The translations under genes were made by a program, and so were the position numbers. 10,253 nt of DNA, taken from NCBI GenBank assembly GCA_019114925.1, contig DXEO01000109.1, positions 1 through 10,253 of the forward strand, in the 5' to 3' direction. Within the stretch, counting starts at the first letter, position 1, and every line of letters starts with the position of its first letter. Source of the stretch: Candidatus Corynebacterium faecipullorum. GTDB lineage: Bacteria; Actinomycetota; Actinomycetes; Mycobacteriales; Mycobacteriaceae. Under the pieces are notes generated by a model. The model did no database searches. It saw only the letters and a program-made list of their open reading frames with translations, and was not told where the DNA came from. This document shows positions 6,251 to 10,253 of the stretch, one piece after another.

Positions 6251-6859
6251 TTATACGGGCGGGACATCGCCGCTCATGATCACCTTTTGCTGGCCTTCAT
6301 CCCAGCGGAAGCCTGCGTGCGTCTCGCCGGTGCGCCCGGCGGTGGTTTCGCCCTCGCGCGGCCAGTGGTAGGTCACGGCGATCTCAGCGTCATTCACGCG
6401 CTCGATGGTGGGGAAGAAACCATAAGGCTCGGCAGTCGCGGTGCCGAGATATTCGCCCTTGTGGAAGAGCATAATGTGGTGCGGGGAGGAGGCCGTGGCA
6501 CCCTCGATCGCGATGATTAGCCAGCTCAAATCCGCGCAGGGGTCGAACTCTGAGGAGGAGAAAGGGCGCCCCCAACCGAAGCCATTCCACGGTGCGATGG
6601 TGCCAATGCCTGATTGATAGGCCTCTTCAGCGTCAATATCTTCGCAGGATTCTGGTTCATTCGGGGCAGGTGCCTGGTTGCTCGTTGGCTCCGGGCTCGC
6701 GGCCTCTTCCGTAGGGCGTTCGGCAGCAACGCTCGTCGGGCTGTTGCGGACCGCGCTAAACATTGGGGTGTCCACCTCGCCGTGCTCGTCCTGGGAACAG
6801 GCGGCGAGCGGGAGGCACATGAGTGCAGCGCCCACGAGGGCAGAAGCAGACCGGAGCAT
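6251..6859 (-). CDS. LppP/LprE-family lipoprotein, longer paralogue
   Basis: A 202-residue exported lipoprotein. The signal peptide MLRSASALVGAALMCLPLAAC carries a lipobox (LAAC) with C21 as the lipidation site. A Pro/Glu/Thr-rich linker spans about 30-72. The C-terminal domain has the LppP/LprE pattern: a first cysteine, then FDPCADLSW, EGATASSPHHIMLFH, GEYLGTATAEPYGF and FRWDEGQQKVIMSGDVPP. Two cysteines in the mature domain probably form a disulfide. I chose ATG at 6859 rather than 6874 because GGAAGGA at 6872-6866 is correctly spaced for it and it gives a standard signal peptide. The role of this family is unknown beyond its attachment to the outer face of the plasma membrane. It lies 51 bases after its shorter paralogue, the product of a tandem duplication. 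Confidence 0.88.
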   Translation of the reverse strand: MLRSASALVGAALMCLPLAACSQDEHGEVDTPMFSAVRNSPTSVAAERPTEEAASPEPTSNQAPAPNEPESCEDIDAEEAYQSGIGTIAPWNGFGWGRPFSSSEFDPCADLSWLIIAIEGATASSPHHIMLFHKGEYLGTATAEPYGFFPTIERVNDAEIAVTYHWPREGETTAGRTGETHAGFRWDEGQQKVIMSGDVPPV

Positions 6860-6880
6860 TGGTGTTCCTTCCATAGAATC

Positions 6881-6901
6881 TGCGCCTCACCTCGAGGCGC
6901 A
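6881..6901 (-). terminator. Hairpin between the two lipoprotein genes
   Basis: TGCGCCTC (6881-6888) pairs perfectly with GAGGCGCA (6894-6901) over a 5-base loop. It occupies the 51-base gap between the stop of the shorter lipoprotein (6911) and the start of the longer one (6859). The T-rich flank (CGTTTTATC) is on the plus-strand side. As a leftward terminator it is imperfect and may only attenuate. Confidence 0.45.
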
Positions 6902-6910
6902 CGTTTTATC

Positions 6911-7399
6911 TTAGCTAGGCGGAACGTCGCCGCTCATGATGACTTTGTTCTGGGCTTCATCCCAGCGGAAGTTGGCCTTTGACGTACCCGTCGGCGCGGC
7001 ATTGGCGTCGCCTTCTTGCGGCCAGTGGTAGGTCACGGAAATCTCGTTGCCGTTGACCTGCTCGACATCGGGGAAGAAACCATAAGGCTCAGCGGTGGCG
7101 GTGCCGAGGTACTCCCCATAGTGGAAGAGCATGATGTGGTGCGGCGAGGAGGCCGTGGCACCCTCGATGGAGATGGTCTGCCAGCTTAAGGCTGCGCAAG
7201 GATCGAAATGGGAGGAATCAACCAGCGCCCATTCGTGTCCATGCCATTGAGGAACGTGGGTAACGTTGTCATCAAAGGCTGCCTGGGCGTTGCCTGCCTC
7301 GCAGACTACGGGGCTGGCCTGGGCTTCTTCAGGGGTGGCGCAGGCGATGAGCGGCATGCATAGGAGTGCAGCTCCGGCGAAAACTCGTGGTGTGAACAT
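6911..7399 (-). CDS. LppP/LprE-family lipoprotein, shorter paralogue
   Basis: A 162-residue lipoprotein with signal peptide MFTPRVFAGAALLCMPLIAC (lipobox LIAC, C20 lipidated). Its C-terminal domain is nearly identical in the core to that of the gene at 6251-6859: FDPCAALSW, EGATASSPHHIMLFH, GEYLGTATAEPYGFFP, MSGDVPP. It lacks the long Pro/Glu/Thr-rich linker of its neighbour, so the domain would sit closer to the membrane. ATG at 7399 follows AAAGGAG with ideal spacing. It is divergent from the nucleosidase gene and leads the leftward group of envelope genes. Function is unknown. Family call rests on the motif pattern. Confidence 0.88.
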   Translation of the reverse strand: MFTPRVFAGAALLCMPLIACATPEEAQASPVVCEAGNAQAAFDDNVTHVPQWHGHEWALVDSSHFDPCAALSWQTISIEGATASSPHHIMLFHYGEYLGTATAEPYGFFPDVEQVNGNEISVTYHWPQEGDANAAPTGTSKANFRWDEAQNKVIMSGDVPPS

Positions 7400-7497
7400 G
7401 GTGTTCTCCTTTCTGAGGTCTTGGTGTGGTTCCGGACCCTACAAGCGGCTGCTTTGCTCAGAACAGAGTTGTGGAGAGCATTCCTCGGACTAGCGGG

Positions 7498-7503
7498 TAG
7501 TCT
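7498..7503 (+). promoter_or_regulatory. -10 element of a probable leaderless nucleosidase transcript
   Basis: TAGTCT ends seven bases before the ATG at 7511, so the A of the ATG is at the position expected for the transcription start. No Shine-Dalgarno sequence is present. Leaderless mRNAs are common in corynebacteria. No convincing -35 was found at 17-18 bases. Confidence 0.4.
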
Positions 7504-7510
7504 CGCAGGC

Positions 7511-8089
7511 ATGGAAAATCTGTCTGGTCGTACACTGTTCGTCGCCGCCGTGGATGCTGAAGCCGCGCACGTTCCCGAAGGAGCGCCGCTGCTCATCACC
7601 GGTATTGGTACGGTTCCCGCTGCCATCGAGCTGACGGCGGTGCTGGCTTCGGCAGAGCAACTACCGGAGCGAGTCATCAACATCGGTACTGCGGGCGCGC
7701 TTCGCGACGATCTCTCTGGCGTCTTCGAGGTCTCCCACGTGCGCAAGCACGACTTCCACCTAGAGGTGCTCAGCGATGTCTCCCGCTACCTCCTTCCGGA
7801 GGTCATCGAGCTCGAGACCTCCGGAAAGCTGCCGACCGCCACGCTGGCGACGGGTGACTCCTTCATCTCGGATACCCCGACCCGCACGCGCCTTGCCCAG
7901 GATTCCGCCCTGTGCGATATGGAGGGCTACGCCATTGCCGCGGTGTGTCGAAAGTTCGGTGTGCCGTGCACGCTGCTCAAGCAGGTTTCGGACACCGCAA
8001 ACGAGGAATCCTACGGCTCGTGGGCTTCGGTGCTCGACCGCGCGGCGGAGGAGCTGGCCGTCGCCTTCGGCACGGTCTCCGCAGACTAA
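7511..8089 (+). CDS. Nucleosidase of the MTA/SAH nucleosidase (PNP/UDP) fold
   Basis: A 193-residue cytosolic enzyme predicted to cleave the N-glycosidic bond of a purine nucleoside, with 5'-methylthioadenosine or S-adenosylhomocysteine as the obvious candidates. Landmarks are AAVDAEA (E17 aligns with E. coli MTAN E12), GIGTVPAAI (31-39), TGDSFI and DMEGYAIAAVC (E138). The last is SD with D161. The 23-residue gap between E138 and D161 equals that between E174 and D197 of the E. coli enzyme. At 193 residues it is shorter than MTAN (about 230). ATG at 7511 is preferred over upstream frame extensions, which add a non-family N-terminus and overlap the divergent promoter region. By releasing or removing SAH-related metabolites it could link to methionine metabolism, though its substrate is not proven. 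Confidence 0.85.
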   Translation: MENLSGRTLFVAAVDAEAAHVPEGAPLLITGIGTVPAAIELTAVLASAEQLPERVINIGTAGALRDDLSGVFEVSHVRKHDFHLEVLSDVSRYLLPEVIELETSGKLPTATLATGDSFISDTPTRTRLAQDSALCDMEGYAIAAVCRKFGVPCTLLKQVSDTANEESYGSWASVLDRAAEELAVAFGTVSAD

Positions 8090-8117
8090 GCCCTAGAGAC
8101 CAGGCCTTACATATGGA

Positions 8118-8189
8118 AACTGCCCTAGCTGCCAAACTTCTGCCCCGCCAGTGCAGGCGAGAGCAATGGTTTGGGCAGATAGGGCAGTT
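8118..8189. repeat. 72-base imperfect hairpin between convergent genes
   Basis: AACTGCCCTAGCTGCCAAAC (8118-8137) is almost the reverse complement of the 21 bases ending at 8189 (TTTGGGCAG..AGGGCAGTT), with one mismatch and one bulged base. The interior can also fold: CGCC 8146-8149 with GGCG 8156-8159, and TGC 8141-8143 with GCA 8163-8165. The whole is therefore a near-continuous stem. It may be a bidirectional terminator, a structured small RNA or a MITE-like insertion. No clear target duplication directly flanks it, although CTAGAG occurs at 8093-8098 and 8206-8211. Confidence 0.65.
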
Positions 8190-8234
8190 ACACGTCCGGG
8201 GAAGGCTAGAGCCATGAACCGGCTGCGTCTAGTT

Positions 8235-8258
8235 GGGCCGCAGCTTTGGCTGCGGCCC
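8235..8258 (-). terminator. Perfect 10-bp hairpin after the AI-2E family gene
   Basis: GGGCCGCAGC (8235-8244) pairs with GCTGCGGCCC (8249-8258) over a TTTG loop. It begins five bases after the TAG stop of the leftward gene. There is no U-tract, which is frequent for actinobacterial terminators. It may also stop rightward transcription from the nucleosidase gene. Confidence 0.7.
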
Positions 8259-8262
8259 GTGG

Positions 8263-9498
8263 CTAGCGGGCGCTGCTGGCCTCTAGATTCTCGTAGAGCT
8301 CCTTGATGTCCTCGTGGCCCTGTGATGTGGCGATCTTGATGTCGTCGGTGCTGATTTCGCCGGCGCGCAGGCTGGCCATCTCCTGGTGGTAGCGGAAGAC
8401 CACGGCAATGGTGGCAGCCACCGGCACGGCCAGGAAGGCGCCGATGATGCCGGCCAAGGCGGAGCCGACAGTAACGGAGAGCAGCACCATAGCGGCGTGC
8501 AGGCCCATGGCCTTGGACTGCAGCATCGGCTGGAGGACGTTGCCCTCCACCTGCTGGACGATGATGATGAGAGCCAAGGCGAGCAAGGCCTTTGTCAGCC
8601 CATCGGAGACCAGCGCGATGATGACGGCCAACGCGCCCGCAGTGACAGCACCAATGACTGGGATGAAGCTGGCGAAGAAGGTCACCACGCCGATGACGAG
8701 AGCCAGCGGCACTTGGAGGGCCCAGAGGCCGAGGCCGATGAGGACGGCGTCGACAGCCGCGACGGCTGCTTGTGCCTGAATGAAGCCGGACAACGTGTTC
8801 CACACGCGAGTCAACAACTCGGTGGCGTGCCAACCTGCGGAGTAGCCGGTATAGGTGCGCAGCCACGGCAGGAACTTATCGCCATCCTTGAGGATGAAGA
8901 AGGCCACGAAGAGCATGATGACGAGCGCCATGACGATGGAGCTAGCCATCGAGACGCCGGAAATCACGCCGGTAGCAATTTGGGAGGCTTGGCCCTTGAT
9001 GAAGGCAATGGCGTCATCAAGCACCTCCTGAACCTTTGCCGCATCAATCTCGAAGGGCAGGTCCTTGGCCATATCGACGAGCTTGTTCAAGCCGCCCTCA
9101 GCTTGGCTGACCAGGGACGCACCCTGAGAGGAGACCACCGGGGCCATCGCTGCGAAGACGCCGCCGATGATGGCCAAAAAGCCCAGCAGTGTGGTGATGG
9201 AGGCCAGTGCACGGGGGAATTTGTGCGCGCGCAACCAGTTAGTCACGGGGAAGAGCACCGTGCACACCAGGATGGCCAGGATGACCGGCAGCAGGCCTAC
9301 CCAGATGAACTTCAGCAGGTAGCCGGCCAAGCCGACGCCCGCCACCACGATGATAAAGATCAGGCACACCTTGGCCAAGGAAATGGCGTCGCGTCCGAGG
9401 ACGCGGGACTTGTCATCGGTCTTCGACACCGGGAGGGCGGCCTCCTCATCAGAGGAGTCCGCCGCCTGCGGCTTTTCTTCGTCGTGCGTAGTACCCAT
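8263..9498 (-). CDS. AI-2E (UPF0118) family membrane transporter
   Basis: A 411-residue polytopic membrane protein. A charged cytoplasmic N-terminus (1-38) is followed by helices at about 41-61, 64-84 and 98-120. Next come a soluble segment (about 121-175), a helix near 178-203 and a C-terminal cluster of helices (about 240-370). The family signatures FFASFIPVIGAVTAGALAV and QQVEGNVLQPMLQSKAMGLH are present. The tail (EISTDDIKIATSQGHEDIKELYENLE) is acidic. Members are permease-like; some are linked to autoinducer-2 export and others to cation/proton exchange, so no substrate is assigned. ATG at 9498 has no evident Shine-Dalgarno. The gene begins 35 bases after the putA stop, so it may have its own promoter in the AT-rich stretch AAGATATAG or be read from putA. 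Confidence 0.9.
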   Translation of the reverse strand: MGTTHDEEKPQAADSSDEEAALPVSKTDDKSRVLGRDAISLAKVCLIFIIVVAGVGLAGYLLKFIWVGLLPVILAILVCTVLFPVTNWLRAHKFPRALASITTLLGFLAIIGGVFAAMAPVVSSQGASLVSQAEGGLNKLVDMAKDLPFEIDAAKVQEVLDDAIAFIKGQASQIATGVISGVSMASSIVMALVIMLFVAFFILKDGDKFLPWLRTYTGYSAGWHATELLTRVWNTLSGFIQAQAAVAAVDAVLIGLGLWALQVPLALVIGVVTFFASFIPVIGAVTAGALAVIIALVSDGLTKALLALALIIIVQQVEGNVLQPMLQSKAMGLHAAMVLLSVTVGSALAGIIGAFLAVPVAATIAVVFRYHQEMASLRAGEISTDDIKIATSQGHEDIKELYENLEASSAR

Positions 9499-9533
9499 GC
9501 GCTATATCTTTGCACATGAGCCGCAGAAACGAA

Positions 9534-10253
9534 CTATGCGCGGATGCTGCTTACCTGGCGGATGATGCCGAAGCGGTGCATCGTCACCGAGACTGCCTGC
9601 TCGAGGAGGAAGGGCAGCAGCTCCCGGCGGCCATCAGCCAGCACCGGCTGATTCAAGACCACGGAGTTGGATTCCACGGCCGCCTCGAAGACGCCCGGCT
9701 CGACAGAACCCACAGCGCGCACGCGGCCGGATTCCAGCTCTGCGACCTCGCGGGCGAAGCTATCCGCCGACACGCTGTCGACCTTAAAGCCCAGTTCACG
9801 CAGCTCCGCGGCCTTCTCCGGGGCGGCGCTGAAGCGCACTGGGGAGCCGGTGCGGGTGGCGGCGAGGGCGAGGCGGGAGACGTCGCGGAGCGCGGCATCC
9901 GAGGCAATGCGCACCTGCAGCGGGGTCAGCACCGGGCGGTAGCGGAAGACGTTGGCCTCGCAGACCAGGCCTGCGCGGTCGTGCTTGCGGCCGAACTCCT
10001 GCTGCCAAGCCAGCTCGTCGAGTTCTGCTGCGCGCCACAGCCACGCGGTATCCTCCTCCGAGAAGCCCAGCTCGCCGAAGGCGCGCAGCTGGGCTGCCAC
10101 CGGCTGGGAGATATCCACGTCGAAGGGGCGCAGCGGGCCCTCGGACCAAGTGCCGAACTGGGCCACATAGTTCGGGCCGCCAGCCTTGGCGCCCGGGCCC
10201 ATGACGGACTGCTTCCAGCCGCCGAAGGACTGGCGCTGCACAATCGCGCCGGT
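9534..10253 (-). CDS. putA: Bifunctional proline utilization protein PutA, C-terminal part (partial)
   Basis: The frame is open from the right edge to a TAG at 9536-9534, giving 239 residues. It begins TGAIVQRQSFGGWKQSVMGP, the end of the L-glutamate-gamma-semialdehyde dehydrogenase domain, so the catalytic cysteine and the proline dehydrogenase domain lie outside the window. About 215 residues follow the GGWK motif. A simple aldehyde dehydrogenase would have only some 50, so this matches the extra C-terminal ALDH-superfamily domain of type B PutA proteins, known from Corynebacterium freiburgense PutA. It ends with LLPFLLEQAVSVTMHRFG, which resembles the conserved C-terminal motif that closes the substrate channel. 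PutA oxidises proline to glutamate. The apparent GTG within the frame at 10241 is internal, not a start. Confidence 0.92.
   Translation of the reverse strand, partial: TGAIVQRQSFGGWKQSVMGPGAKAGGPNYVAQFGTWSEGPLRPFDVDISQPVAAQLRAFGELGFSEEDTAWLWRAAELDELAWQQEFGRKHDRAGLVCEANVFRYRPVLTPLQVRIASDAALRDVSRLALAATRTGSPVRFSAAPEKAAELRELGFKVDSVSADSFAREVAELESGRVRAVGSVEPGVFEAAVESNSVVLNQPVLADGRRELLPFLLEQAVSVTMHRFGIIRQVSSIRA

Larger units (their letters stand above)
6251..7211. repeat. Tandem duplication of the lipoprotein 3' half (660-base period)
   Basis: The segment from about 6251 to 6551 realigns with 6911 to 7211 at a constant offset of 660 bases, with no insertion or deletion seen by eye. Identity is highest in the stretch coding for the ATASSPHHIMLFH region: 6464-6507 against 7124-7167 shows only two differences in 44 bases. 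The 5' halves, apart from the signal peptides, have diverged. Confidence 0.75.

Noticed and set aside
8113..8217. A 34-codon plus-strand frame starting in the long hairpin
   Set aside because: It has no ribosome binding site or recognisable composition, and it is explained by the inverted repeat itself.
7511..9498. Nucleosidase next to an AI-2E family gene as an autoinducer-2 production/export pair
   Set aside because: The genes are convergent with hairpins between them and no luxS is present. The AI-2E family name does not establish AI-2 transport in actinobacteria.
8386..9519. A 377-codon open frame on the plus strand opposite the AI-2E family gene
   Set aside because: It is rich in His, Asp, Gln and Glu without any fold pattern and lies exactly antisense to a clear membrane protein. 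It is a GC-bias shadow.

Overview
The window looks like chromosomal DNA of a Corynebacterium-type actinobacterium. It is GC-rich, and it carries a cysH-cysD-cysN cluster with a TAGAC-N6-GTCT(A/G) operator of the McbR type next to a ferredoxin-NADP reductase-like gene. It also has LppP/LprE-type lipoproteins, a type B PutA C-terminus, GTG starts and a leaderless-looking promoter. I do not assign a species. No rRNA, tRNA, CRISPR array, transposase or phage gene was seen, and no gene-free stretch exceeds 300 bases.

Layout. (1) 1-888, minus: N-terminal membrane domain of an ABC exporter, running off the left edge. (2) 889-1052: two related GC-rich palindromes. (3) 1053-1469, minus: a 138-residue remnant-like ferredoxin-NADP reductase. 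It is divergent from cysH, with an McbR-like operator between them at 1495-1510. (4) 1631-4601, plus: cysH, cysD and cysN, each overlapping the next by one base, closed by a strong hairpin terminator at 4614-4639. (5) 7399 down to 4648, minus: two tandem paralogous LppP/LprE lipoproteins, a single-pass membrane protein with an eight-cysteine outer domain, and a membrane protein with a degenerate J-domain. (6) 7511-8089, plus: a nucleosidase of the MTA/SAH nucleosidase fold. (7) 8090-8262: a 72-base imperfect hairpin and a second, perfect hairpin between convergent genes. (8) 9498-8263, minus: an AI-2E (UPF0118) family membrane protein. (9) 10253-9534, minus: the C-terminal end of PutA.

How the genes work together. 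CysD and CysN form ATP sulfurylase, which makes APS; CysH reduces APS (or PAPS) to sulfite. CysN has no fused APS kinase and no cysC is present, so direct reduction of APS is the economical reading. Yet CysH has lost three of the four cysteines that hold the 4Fe-4S cluster in bacterial APS reductases, while keeping the catalytic ECGLH cysteine. Sulfite reductase (cysI), cysX and the downstream cysY/cysZ that accompany this cluster in C. glutamicum are absent here, and the neighbouring reductase gene looks internally deleted.

The lipoprotein to J-domain-like group is a set of envelope proteins of unknown role that may be partly co-transcribed. The best leads are the cluster-less CysH, the shortened reductase, the 72-base hairpin, and the envelope gene group with its promoter-spanning inverted repeat.
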